From an uncultured Mesorhizobium sp. (GTDB taxonomy: Bacteria > Pseudomonadota > Alphaproteobacteria > Rhizobiales > Rhizobiaceae), in NCBI GenBank assembly GCA_950071955.1, contig CATMOC010000057.1, forward strand, positions 1 through 12,209: a stretch of 12,209 nucleotides of DNA. The letters are read 5' to 3'. The position numbers and the translations under genes are program-made. The notes below the pieces were generated by a model. It was not told where the DNA came from. It made no database searches and was given only the letters and a program-made list of their open reading frames with translations. Positions 5,486 through 12,209 of the stretch are shown one piece after another. Position 1 is the first letter of the stretch. Each line of letters begins with the position of its first letter.

Positions 5486-6706
5486 ATGCACGGGCCTGAG
5501 ACGAGGGCGCCGGCCTCGGCGATCTGGGCGCTGGGCGTCACCCAGATCGTCGGCTACGGGACGCTCTACTACAGCTTCGCCATTCTGGCCCCCGACATGG
5601 CGGCCGAGTTCGGGCTGCCGCCGCAGTGGGTGTTTGGCGCGCTGTCGGCCGCGCTCTTCCTCGGTAGCCTTCTGGCGCCCAAGGCCGGGCGCCTCGCCGA
5701 CCGCCACGGCGCGGGCCGTGTGATGACCCTCGGTTCCGCGGCCGCGGCAACGGCGCTCGCCGCCTGCGCGCTGGCGCCCGGGCGCTCCGGCTTTGTCGCC
5801 GCGCTGGTGGCGATGGAACTCGCCTCGTGTTTCGTGCTCTACGCCACCGCCTTCGTCGCAATCGTCCAGATCGGCCCAGTAGGCGCCCAGCGCTCGATCA
5901 CCCATCTCACGCTGATCGCCGGTTTCGCCTCGACCCTGTTCTGGCCGCTGACCACCTTCCTTCACAGCCATCTCGACTGGCGCCAGGTCTATCTTGTCTT
6001 CGCGGCCGCCAACCTCGTCCTCTGCCTGCCGATCCACGCCTGGCTCGCAAGGCTTGCCGCGCGACGAAGGCTGCCGGCGAAAGACACGGCGGTCGCCGCG
6101 ATTGAAGCACCCGACCGGGCGGCGGTCGACCCGTCTCGTTTCCGGCTCGTCTTCCTGATGATGATGGCCGGATTCGCGGTGGAAGGCTTCATCCTGTCGG
6201 CGGTGCTGCTCCATATGGTTCCGCTCCTGACCGCGCTCGGCATGGGCACGGCGGGTGTCGCCGCCTCGACGCTGTTCGGTCCGTCGCAGGTGGCGAGCAG
6301 GCTGGTCAACATGCTGTTCGGCGGCAGGCTGCGCCAGTCGGTGTTGGCGCTCATCGCCGCGAGCCTGGTGGCCGCCGCGCTGGCGACGCTGCTCGCGTCG
6401 TCGCCGATAGTCGCGGGCCTCGCCGCCTTCGTCGTGCTCTTCGGCCTGGGATCCGGCCTGACCTCGATCGTCGGAGGCACGCTGCCGCTGGAGGTGTTCG
6501 GCCGCGCGGCCTACGGCAGCCACGTCGGATGGATGAGCGCGGCCCGCCAGTTCACCTCCGCCTTCGCGCCCTTCGTCTTCGCGCTGATGATGGCGGGCCT
6601 CACGATCCCCGGCGCGCTGCTCGTGCTTGCCGCCACCGCCGCGGTCGGGATGGCCGTGTTCGGCGCGCTGGCCGCGATTGCCGGACCTGCTCCCGAACCC
6701 GCCTGA
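5486..6706 (+). CDS. arsK: MFS transporter, ArsK-like arsenite/organoarsenical efflux
   Basis: A membrane exporter of 406 residues with about 12 hydrophobic segments. The loop after helix 2 reads KAGRLADRHGAGRVM (66-80), a form of MFS motif A. The opening IWALGVTQIVGYGTLYYSFAILAPDM and RSITHLTLIAGFASTLFWPLTTFLH resemble the family named ArsK, which in Agrobacterium exports As(III), Sb(III) and trivalent organoarsenicals; the name is from memory of the family and remains tentative. I chose the ATG at 5486 because hydrophobic family sequence begins soon after; it has no clear ribosome binding site, and a GTG at 5465 or 5360 in the same frame is possible. It lies 147 bases after arsR on the same strand, and the gap between them contains no recognisable gene. 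Its place beside arsR and arsH supports a metalloid-efflux job. Confidence 0.82.
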   Translation: MHGPETRAPASAIWALGVTQIVGYGTLYYSFAILAPDMAAEFGLPPQWVFGALSAALFLGSLLAPKAGRLADRHGAGRVMTLGSAAAATALAACALAPGRSGFVAALVAMELASCFVLYATAFVAIVQIGPVGAQRSITHLTLIAGFASTLFWPLTTFLHSHLDWRQVYLVFAAANLVLCLPIHAWLARLAARRRLPAKDTAVAAIEAPDRAAVDPSRFRLVFLMMMAGFAVEGFILSAVLLHMVPLLTALGMGTAGVAASTLFGPSQVASRLVNMLFGGRLRQSVLALIAASLVAAALATLLASSPIVAGLAAFVVLFGLGSGLTSIVGGTLPLEVFGRAAYGSHVGWMSAARQFTSAFAPFVFALMMAGLTIPGALLVLAATAAVGMAVFGALAAIAGPAPEPA

Positions 6707-6796
6707 GGAGCATGGCGAGGGGCAGGCGAGGGCGGCCGCCGCCGCCGGTGCAACCCCTGCTTTACATCAGCGCCGGACGGTGGAAGGAAACGCCGG

Positions 6797-7924
6797 ATGA
6801 CGTTCAGATTCGTCCATTCCAGCGACCTCCATCTCGGCAAGCGCTTCGGACGGTTTTCAGGCGACCTGCCCGGCGCGCTGCGCGAGGCGCGCCACGCGGC
6901 GATCGGCAGGCTGGCCGAACATGCGCGGGCGCATGGCGCCGCAACGGTGCTCCTGGCTGGCGACACGTTCGACACCGAGACGCCCGCGCCTCAGGTGCGG
7001 CGCCAGGCACTGGCGGAGATGGGCCATCATACCGACATCCGCTTCGTGATCCTGCCGGGCAACCATGATTCGCTGCAGGCGACGCAACTCTGGACGACGC
7101 TGCGGGCCGAGGCGCCGCAAAACGTCTCGCTCGCGGTCGAGCCGCATGCGATGGAACTTGCCCTCGGCGTGCTGCTCTTTCCCGCGCCCTGCACGACCCG
7201 GCGGGCCGGCCGCGACCTGACCGAATGGATGGACGGTGCGCCGTCCGCGGACGGGACGTTGCGAATCGGGCTCGCGCACGGCGCGGTGCGGAGCTTTTCG
7301 GAGGAGGGCGATGGGCTCGAGGTGATCGCGCCCGATCGTGCCCGCCGCGCCGGCCTGTCCTACCTCGCGCTCGGCGACTGGCATGGCGGCGTGGAGATGG
7401 ATCCGCGCACCCGCTACAGCGGCACGCCCGAACAGGATCGCTTCAAGCATGGCCGTCCCGGCGAGGCGCTTTTGGTGTCGCTAGAGGGACCGGACGCGCT
7501 GCCCGAGGTGACGGCGCTTCCGACTGGCCGCTTCGCCTGGCACACGCTGACCCTCGAACTGCTCAACGGTGACGACGCCGTCGCAGGCCTGGAGGCGCTC
7601 CTGCCGGAGGCGCGGCAGCGGCGCCAGTCGCTCCTGCGGATCGCCGCGACAGGCCGCGCGCGACTGGCGGACCGCACGGCGCTCTCCGAAGCGATCGGCA
7701 ACGCGCGGCCCGACTTCGCCTATCTCGATTTCGACGACCAGGGGTTGGCGACCGAATGCGAGGCGGGAGATCTCGACCGGATCGACCGCGCGGGCGCGCT
7801 TCGCGAGGCGGCCGACGCTCTGCTTGCCGAATCGGCGGATACGGCGCGTTCGGCGGAAGAGCGCGCGGTCGCCGGTGCGGCTCTCGCCCGGCTTTATGCC
7901 TACGCGCAGGCGATGAACCCGTGA
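6797..7924 (+). CDS. SbcD/Mre11-like DNA repair exonuclease (YhaO type)
   Basis: A 375-residue calcineurin-like metallophosphoesterase acting on DNA ends. Metal-binding motifs are in order: D10-x-H12 (HSSDLHLGK), GDTFD (55-59), GNHD (88-91), H161 (LAHGAV) and GDWH (193-196). Classical Mre11/SbcD have GHxH at the last motif; here Asp replaces the first His, which I believe is usual in this YhaO-like branch. After about residue 215 a smaller, acidic C-terminal part likely serves as capping and docking region for the partner. The ATG has AAGGA about 9 bases upstream. The gene overlaps the Rad50-like gene by 4 bases (GTGA), so the two products are coupled in translation and should form one complex for end processing or repair. 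Substrates are inferred from the family. Confidence 0.9.
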   Translation: MTFRFVHSSDLHLGKRFGRFSGDLPGALREARHAAIGRLAEHARAHGAATVLLAGDTFDTETPAPQVRRQALAEMGHHTDIRFVILPGNHDSLQATQLWTTLRAEAPQNVSLAVEPHAMELALGVLLFPAPCTTRRAGRDLTEWMDGAPSADGTLRIGLAHGAVRSFSEEGDGLEVIAPDRARRAGLSYLALGDWHGGVEMDPRTRYSGTPEQDRFKHGRPGEALLVSLEGPDALPEVTALPTGRFAWHTLTLELLNGDDAVAGLEALLPEARQRRQSLLRIAATGRARLADRTALSEAIGNARPDFAYLDFDDQGLATECEAGDLDRIDRAGALREAADALLAESADTARSAEERAVAGAALARLYAYAQAMNP

Positions 7925-10545
7925 AGATCTCCGCCTTCCGCCTGTTCAACGTCAAGCGCTTCGCCGGTCGCGGAGTGGCGGTCGAAAACATCGGCGACGG
8001 CGTCAATGTGCTCTGCGCCGCCAATGAGTTCGGCAAGTCGACCAGCTTCGAGGCGCTGCACGCGCTGTTCTTCCAGCCGCATTCGAGCACGGCCGGCGAC
8101 ATTCGAAACCTGCGCCCCTACTCCGGCGGCAATCCGCGTGTCGAGGCCGACATCGAGACCGAGGCGGGACGGTACCGCGTCGCCAAGCAGTTCTATGGCG
8201 GCCGCTCGGCCCAGGTGACCGACCTTGCCACGGGGCGGCTGGTCGCGCAGGCCGACGAAGCGGAAAACTTCATCGAAGGCCTCGTCAGGGGCGGTACGGC
8301 AGGGCCGGCGGGCCTGCTCTGGGTCCGCCAGGGTGTGACGGGCATCGAGAGGCGCTCAAAATCCGAGGAGGACACCGAGAAGCAGGTGCGCGCCAGCCTG
8401 CTCGAATCCGTCCAGGGCGAGGTCGAGGCGGTGACTGGCGGACGCCGCATGGCCGAGATCATGGCGACGGCGGAGGAGGAACTCGGCCGGCTTGTCACCC
8501 CGACCGGCCGCCCGAAAGCCGGCGAGCGCTATGCCGCCGCCGTCGAGGAGCGCGCCCGCCTGGAGGCCGAAGAGCGCCGGCTCGAGAGTGAGGTGACGGC
8601 TTTGCGTCACGCGCTCGACACGCGGGCCGTTGCGATGAAGCGGTTGGCGGAACTCGATCGCCCCGAGGACCGACAGGAGCGGAGGCAGGCGGTCGAGACG
8701 GCGCAGGCCGCCCTCGAGGCGGCCAGGTCGAAGGCCGCGAACCTGCGGGCCGCGGAAACGGACCTGACGCTGGCACGCGAGCGGCGCGATGCCGCCGGCA
8801 AGCAACTCGCGACGTTCCGGGCGGCGCTCCAGAAGGCTGAGGCGCTGCGCGTCCTGCTCGCCGATGCCGGTCGCAAGCGTGCGGAAGCTCTGACCCGGCG
8901 CGACGAGGCCGCAGCCGCGATCGCGAAGGCCCGTGCCGAAAGCGAGGCTGCGGAAGCCGGCGAACGGGAGGCGCGTGCCCTGCTCGGCCGGCTCGACGCT
9001 GCCATGCGGTCGCGCGAAGCGGCGGAGCGTGTGGCCGAACTGGAGCAGCGGCTGGCGGCGGCGGATGCCACCCGCAGCACCATCGAGGAAGGCGAGGCGG
9101 CCCTCGCTCCGCTGAGGCTTCCCGAAAAGACCGTCGCGGAACTCGAAGATCTCGATATCGAGATCGCGAAGCTCCGCGCCGTCGCCGAGGCAGGCCGGCC
9201 GTCGGTGACGATGGAGTATGAGCCGGATGCGCCGGCCGTCACCCTGGACGGCAGGGCGCTGACGGACGGCGAGGCGTCCGGCTACGACGGGCAGGCCCGG
9301 CTTTCGATCCCCGGCATCGGCATCGCGACGTTGCGGGCGGGCCGGCAGGCCGGCAGCGGCGACGGCTTGCGCAAGGCCGAGGATCGGCGACGCGCTTTGC
9401 TCGCTTCCATGGGCGTCGAGGATCTCGCCGCCGCGCGCAGGCGGCAGGTGGACGTGCAGCGCCGGGACGGCGACCTGCGCGAACTTAAGGCGCGCCTGTT
9501 GGCGCTTGCACCCGACGGGCTGGCGAAGCTGCGCGAAGACGTCGCCGCGCGCAGGGCGGTTGCCGGCGACGCGCTGGAGCTGAAGGAGGATCCGGAACAG
9601 GTGCGCGCCGCGCACGAGGCCGCGGAGGCGCGGCGTCTGGCGGCGCGGCAGGCGCTTCGCGAGGCGGAGCCCATGCAGTCGCGCGCCAGCGATGCCGTCG
9701 TGGCTGCCAAGACCGCGCTCGCCGCGCTCGAGGCCGAGCGTACGCAGGCCGAGACGGTCCTCGGGCCGGAGGAGACGCGGTCGGAACAGGAGAGGCAGTT
9801 CGCCGAGAGGCTTTCGGAGTTCGACGCAAGGCTGGCGGAGCAGGCGGCAGTCGCGGCAAGGCTGCGGGACGGTGCCGTCGACCTCGCCTCGGCGGAGGCA
9901 ACTTTGATGCGCGTTCGCTCGGTGGCCGAGGCAGCCGACAAGGAAGCCGGTTCGCTGCGCGAGCAGATCGCCGGCCTCAACGCCGAGATCCGCGCCCGCT
10001 CCGACGACGCCGTTGAGGAAACTTGGCGCGAGACGGTGGAGGCGCTCGCCACTGCGAAATCCCGCGTCGCGGCCTACGAAAAGGAAGTCGCCGTCCTCCA
10101 GAAGCTGCGTGCGGCTCTGGAGACCGCGCGCAGCCGTGCGCGCGATGCCTATTTGAAACCGGTGATGACCGAGCTTCGCCCGTTGCTCGGGCTCCTGTTC
10201 GACGACGTCTCGATCACCTTCGACGAAAAGACGCTGCTTCCCCACAAGATCCTGCGCAACGGCCAGGAAGAGGAGGTGGAGCGACTGAGCGGCGGCATGC
10301 GCGAGCAGCTGTCGGTGCTGACGCGGCTCGCCTTCGCCCGGCTCCTGGCGAAGGACGGCAGACCGGCGCCGGTGATCCTCGACGACGCGCTGGTCTATTC
10401 CGACGACGACCGCATCGAGAAGATGTTCGATGCGCTGCACCGCCAAGCGCGCGACCAGCAGATCATCGTCTTCTCCTGTCGCCAGCGCGCTTTCCAGAAG
10501 CTCGGCGGCCATGTGCTCCAGGTGACCGACTGGCATCCGGGATGA
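7921..10545 (+). CDS. Rad50/SbcC-like ATPase of YhaN type, without zinc hook
   Basis: An 874-residue SMC-like ATPase, partner of the upstream nuclease. The N-terminal ATPase half contains the Walker A AANEFGKST (33-41; first position Ala instead of Gly, which the motif allows). Two long, charged coiled-coil stretches follow (about 180-420 and 490-740). The C-terminal half has the signature LSGGMREQLSVLTRLAF (from 789), Walker B VILDDAL (818-824) and SDDDRIEKMF. The tip between the coils has no CxxC zinc hook: the protein has only two cysteines, in or near the ATPase lobes. The tip is instead a glycine-rich, beta-like segment (about 428-478, ending SIPGIGIATLRAG). This is the layout of Bacillus YhaN/AAA_27 rather than SbcC. 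The GTG at 7921 overlaps the previous stop; the frame is open to 7756, but family sequence begins at MKISAFRLFNVKRF. Confidence 0.9.
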   Translation: MKISAFRLFNVKRFAGRGVAVENIGDGVNVLCAANEFGKSTSFEALHALFFQPHSSTAGDIRNLRPYSGGNPRVEADIETEAGRYRVAKQFYGGRSAQVTDLATGRLVAQADEAENFIEGLVRGGTAGPAGLLWVRQGVTGIERRSKSEEDTEKQVRASLLESVQGEVEAVTGGRRMAEIMATAEEELGRLVTPTGRPKAGERYAAAVEERARLEAEERRLESEVTALRHALDTRAVAMKRLAELDRPEDRQERRQAVETAQAALEAARSKAANLRAAETDLTLARERRDAAGKQLATFRAALQKAEALRVLLADAGRKRAEALTRRDEAAAAIAKARAESEAAEAGEREARALLGRLDAAMRSREAAERVAELEQRLAAADATRSTIEEGEAALAPLRLPEKTVAELEDLDIEIAKLRAVAEAGRPSVTMEYEPDAPAVTLDGRALTDGEASGYDGQARLSIPGIGIATLRAGRQAGSGDGLRKAEDRRRALLASMGVEDLAAARRRQVDVQRRDGDLRELKARLLALAPDGLAKLREDVAARRAVAGDALELKEDPEQVRAAHEAAEARRLAARQALREAEPMQSRASDAVVAAKTALAALEAERTQAETVLGPEETRSEQERQFAERLSEFDARLAEQAAVAARLRDGAVDLASAEATLMRVRSVAEAADKEAGSLREQIAGLNAEIRARSDDAVEETWRETVEALATAKSRVAAYEKEVAVLQKLRAALETARSRARDAYLKPVMTELRPLLGLLFDDVSITFDEKTLLPHKILRNGQEEEVERLSGGMREQLSVLTRLAFARLLAKDGRPAPVILDDALVYSDDDRIEKMFDALHRQARDQQIIVFSCRQRAFQKLGGHVLQVTDWHPG

Positions 10546-10585
10546 GCAGCATCCCGCCGCGCCGCGATCCGGGCCGGATGCCCGG
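10532..10585 (+). terminator. Competing hairpins at and after the YhaN-like stop codon
   Basis: CGGGATG (10538-10544) pairs with CATCCCG (10550-10556), and CCGGGC (10569-10574) with GCCCGG (10580-10585). A longer alternative pairs GGCATCCGG (10532-10540) with CCGGATGCC (10574-10582) and excludes both. There is no T-run, so this may slow or end transcription by structure alone, or just protect the 3' end. The first hairpin spans the stop codon. Confidence 0.35.
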
Positions 10586-10627
10586 TCGTCCGGTGGCAAC
10601 GGCGGCTTCCCTTGCCTTCGATCAATG

Positions 10628-10651
10628 AACTCAAAGACTAGTCTTTCGGTT
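10628..10651. promoter_or_regulatory. Palindrome upstream of gntR, probable GntR/HutC-type operator
   Basis: AAAGACTAGTCTTT (10633-10646) is a perfect 14-base palindrome, and AAC (10628-10630) with GTT (10649-10651) extends it after two non-pairing positions. It is centred on TA flanked by GAC/GTC, like the GT-N-TA-N-AC sites of HutC-subfamily regulators but not an exact match. It touches a likely -35 (TTCACC, 10650-10655), which with the TGn-extended -10 TAGCAG (10674-10679, 18-base spacer) would make the gntR promoter, so self-repression is likely. Confidence 0.5.
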
Positions 10652-10715
10652 CACCTGATCCACCCCGCCGTGCTAGCAGAGATTTACAGCGACAAATTCA
10701 GGGACTCGAGCATAG

Positions 10716-11435
10716 GTGAGCCTCAACAAGAGCAACATATCGCGCTACGTCCAGCTCGCGACCCTGTTCCGGCGCAAGATCGAGATCGGCACGTGGCAGT
10801 TGGGTCAGCAGATTCCGACCGTCGACATGCTTGCGGCGGAATTCGACGTGGCGCGCGCGACCATTCGCCAGGCCCTATCCATCCTGGAAAGCGACGGCCT
10901 CATCGAGCGGCACCGGGCCAAGGGCACCTTCGTGACCTTCCGGCCGCAGGAAGCGCTCTGGTGCCAGGTCGAGACGAACTGGGCGGGGCTGCTCAACGCG
11001 CGCGAAGGCGCCACGATCGAGGTGCTGGCGCGCGGCGTTTCGACAGACGTGCAGGGCCTCGTGCACCAGATTGGCGAACGCGCGCCCTCCTACCTGCACT
11101 TCCGGCGCCGCCATTGGCGCAATGATTCGCCCTTCATGATCGGCGAGGTCTATATCGACAAGCGGCTCGAGCAGCGAATAACGGAGGAGGCGCTGCGCAC
11201 GAAGACGTCGATGCGCCTCATCGCCGACGTCGCAGGCGTGGAGGTGACGGACGCGCGCCAGACGCTGACCATCGGGACGGCCGACGCGGAGATCGCCGAA
11301 CTCCTCCATCTTCCCTTCAATGCGCCGGTCGCGGTGGTCCACCGCTCGGCCATCGATGCCAGCGGGACGCTCGTCTTCGTCGGCGTCGCCACCTATCGCG
11401 GCGACGTGGTCCGGCTCGACTTCAAGCTTCGCTGA
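10716..11435 (+). CDS. GntR-family transcriptional regulator with UTRA (HutC-type) domain
   Basis: A 239-residue regulator. Residues 8-75 form the GntR winged helix (YVQLATLFRRKIEIGTWQLGQQIPTVDMLAAEFDVARATIRQAL, then SDGLIERHRAKGTFV). Residues about 90-237 form a UTRA ligand-binding domain, seen in HFRRRHWRNDSPFMIGEVYI and the C-terminal VAVVHRSAIDASGTLVFVGVATYRGDVVRLDF. The start is GTG at 10716, giving MSLNKSNISRY, with a poor ribosome binding site. A nearby ATG is not in this frame. A perfect palindrome and likely promoter lie about 70-85 bases upstream. Genes of this type usually control the adjacent transport or catabolic operon; here it converges on a TRAP transporter, with only 25 bases between the gene ends, so the operon promoter lies outside the window. 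The ligand is unknown. Confidence 0.92.
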   Translation: MSLNKSNISRYVQLATLFRRKIEIGTWQLGQQIPTVDMLAAEFDVARATIRQALSILESDGLIERHRAKGTFVTFRPQEALWCQVETNWAGLLNAREGATIEVLARGVSTDVQGLVHQIGERAPSYLHFRRRHWRNDSPFMIGEVYIDKRLEQRITEEALRTKTSMRLIADVAGVEVTDARQTLTIGTADAEIAELLHLPFNAPVAVVHRSAIDASGTLVFVGVATYRGDVVRLDFKLR

Positions 11436-11460
11436 GGCGCCGTGATCGGGCGGGCGAGGG

Positions 11461-11961
11461 CTACTCCTCGCGCAGGACGGCCGGCTTGCGGAATCGAGCC
11501 CCGGCGACAAGGTCCACGACGCAGCTGATCGCCGCGAGCGTGCATCCCGCCGCCAGCGCGAACTTCGCCGGATAGATCGGGAACTGCACGATGCCCGACG
11601 TGTATTCGCCGACGCGCCAGGACTGCAGGGCGTTTCCCCAGCCGCGCCAGGCCAGCGCGCCGAAGAAGCACAGCATGAGCAGAAGCGTCAGCGTGTCGCT
11701 CAGCCGCTGCCCGAAACTCGGCATGGCATCGTAGGCGATGTCGACGCTGATGTAGGAGCGGTTGAGGTGAACCATGCCGAGCCCGAGGAAGACGGCGACC
11801 ACCATCAGGGTCTGGGTCGCCTCGAACACGCCGGCGATGGGCCTCTGGAAAATGAGGGTGACGATGATGTCTGCCCCGCCGAGCAGCGTGATCGCCAGGA
11901 TGGCGAGCCCGCCGATGAAGAGGGTTACCCTGTTGATGCCGACATAGAGCTTCCGGAGCAC
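11461..11961 (-). CDS. TRAP transporter small permease (DctQ family)
   Basis: A 166-residue inner-membrane protein with four hydrophobic segments (about residues 13-36, 47-66, 88-107 and 129-150). The loop PIAGVFEATQTLMVV after helix 1, followed by helix 2 and the HLNRSYISVDIAYDAM segment, is typical of DctQ. It pairs with the large permease to take up an organic acid or similar substrate using the ion gradient, together with a periplasmic binding protein not seen here. The start is GTG at 11961, chosen because GGGAGG lies six bases upstream and family sequence begins at MLRKLY. It follows the large-permease gene by 10 bases in the same operon. The usual order is P-Q-M, with the small permease before the large one; here it follows. 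Confidence 0.92.
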   Translation of the reverse strand: MLRKLYVGINRVTLFIGGLAILAITLLGGADIIVTLIFQRPIAGVFEATQTLMVVAVFLGLGMVHLNRSYISVDIAYDAMPSFGQRLSDTLTLLLMLCFFGALAWRGWGNALQSWRVGEYTSGIVQFPIYPAKFALAAGCTLAAISCVVDLVAGARFRKPAVLREE

Positions 11962-11971
11962 CGGCGCCTCC

Positions 11972-12209
11972 CTAGTAGCGCATGTTGTTTGGGATCCACA
12001 TCACGATGTCCGGGAACATGATGAAGGTGATCAGGATCGCCACGTTGAGCAGCACGAACGGCAGGATGCCGCGCACGATGTCCTCGATCCGGAGCATGCC
12101 CTCGGACGCCCCGACGGTGGCGAAGAGGTTCAGTCCCACGGGCGGCGTGATCGCGCCGATCTCGATGATGATGATGACCAGGATGCCGAAGAAGATCGGG
12201 TCGATGCCG
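11972..12209 (-). CDS. TRAP transporter large permease (DctM family), C-terminal part (runs off the window)
   Basis: The last 78 residues of a TRAP large permease; the 5' end lies to the right of the window. The segment GIDPIFFGILVIIIIEIGAI, then TPPVGLNLFATVG, matches the strongly conserved C-terminal region of DctM proteins. VRGILPFVLLNVAILITFIM is the last membrane helix. The stop TAG is at 11972-11974, ending IPNNMRY. The family carries the substrate through the membrane as the main 12-helix channel subunit. It is the upstream gene of the pair with the small permease, 10 bases apart. Confidence 0.9.
   Translation of the reverse strand, partial: GIDPIFFGILVIIIIEIGAITPPVGLNLFATVGASEGMLRIEDIVRGILPFVLLNVAILITFIMFPDIVMWIPNNMRY

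Noticed and set aside
5341..5541. Short minus-strand frame in the arsR-MFS gap, read as a possible small gene
   Set aside because: No ribosome binding site and no recognisable motif; it overlaps the start of the MFS gene. The gap (5339-5485) shows no supported gene, only weak 5-6 bp hairpins near 5372-5401.
4754..6523. Minus-strand open frame of 589 codons opposite arsR and the MFS gene
   Set aside because: Very rich in Arg, Gly, Glu and His with no domain sense; it is the antisense of clear genes in GC-rich DNA.
8356..10599. Minus-strand open frame of 747 codons opposite the YhaN-like ATPase
   Set aside because: The plus strand encodes an ATPase with intact Walker and signature motifs; the minus frame shows no family pattern.
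10612..10625. TTGCCTTCGATCAA upstream of gntR as an FNR/FixK box
   Set aside because: It has one mismatch at a key position (A4 to C) and no matching -10; kept only as a weak possibility.

Overview
The window is GC-rich and densely coding, and looks like a chromosome of an alphaproteobacterium, most likely a member of the Hyphomicrobiales (rhizobia and relatives). The evidence is the tandem DUF982 protein (a family found mainly in rhizobia), FixK/FNR-type palindromes, a DevA/FtsX-type exporter, an alphaproteobacterial-style ars locus and a TRAP transporter with a GntR/UTRA regulator. No tRNA, rRNA, CRISPR array, transposase or IS end was seen, and no gene-free stretch exceeds 300 bases.

Left block (1-2888): on the minus strand lie an FtsX-type ABC permease (cut by the window edge), its ATPase, and a COG1926-type phosphoribosyltransferase. 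On the plus strand, divergent from the phosphoribosyltransferase, lies a short-chain dehydrogenase (SDR). Three perfect TTGAY-N4-RTCAA palindromes sit in the two promoter regions, one before the ABC ATPase and two between the phosphoribosyltransferase and the SDR. This suggests one low-oxygen (FNR/FixK) regulon. The SDR lacks the catalytic tyrosine of its family.

Middle block (2889-6706): after paired hairpins comes a minus-strand protein with two DUF982 units and a strong ribosome binding site between them. Then follows a metalloid-resistance module: arsH (+), an OsmC-family gene (-, tail to tail with arsH), arsR (+) and an ArsK-like MFS exporter (+). A perfect inverted repeat with 18-base arms lies between osmC and arsR and overlaps the proposed arsR -35 element. 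No arsenate reductase, Acr3 or ArsB is present, so the set suits trivalent or organic arsenicals.

Right block (6707-12209): a two-gene operon encodes an Mre11/SbcD-like nuclease and a Rad50-like ATPase of the YhaO/YhaN (not classical SbcCD) type, joined by a 4-base GTGA overlap. Next are a GntR/HutC-type regulator preceded by a perfect 14-base palindrome and, converging on it, a TRAP transporter whose large-permease gene precedes the small-permease gene.
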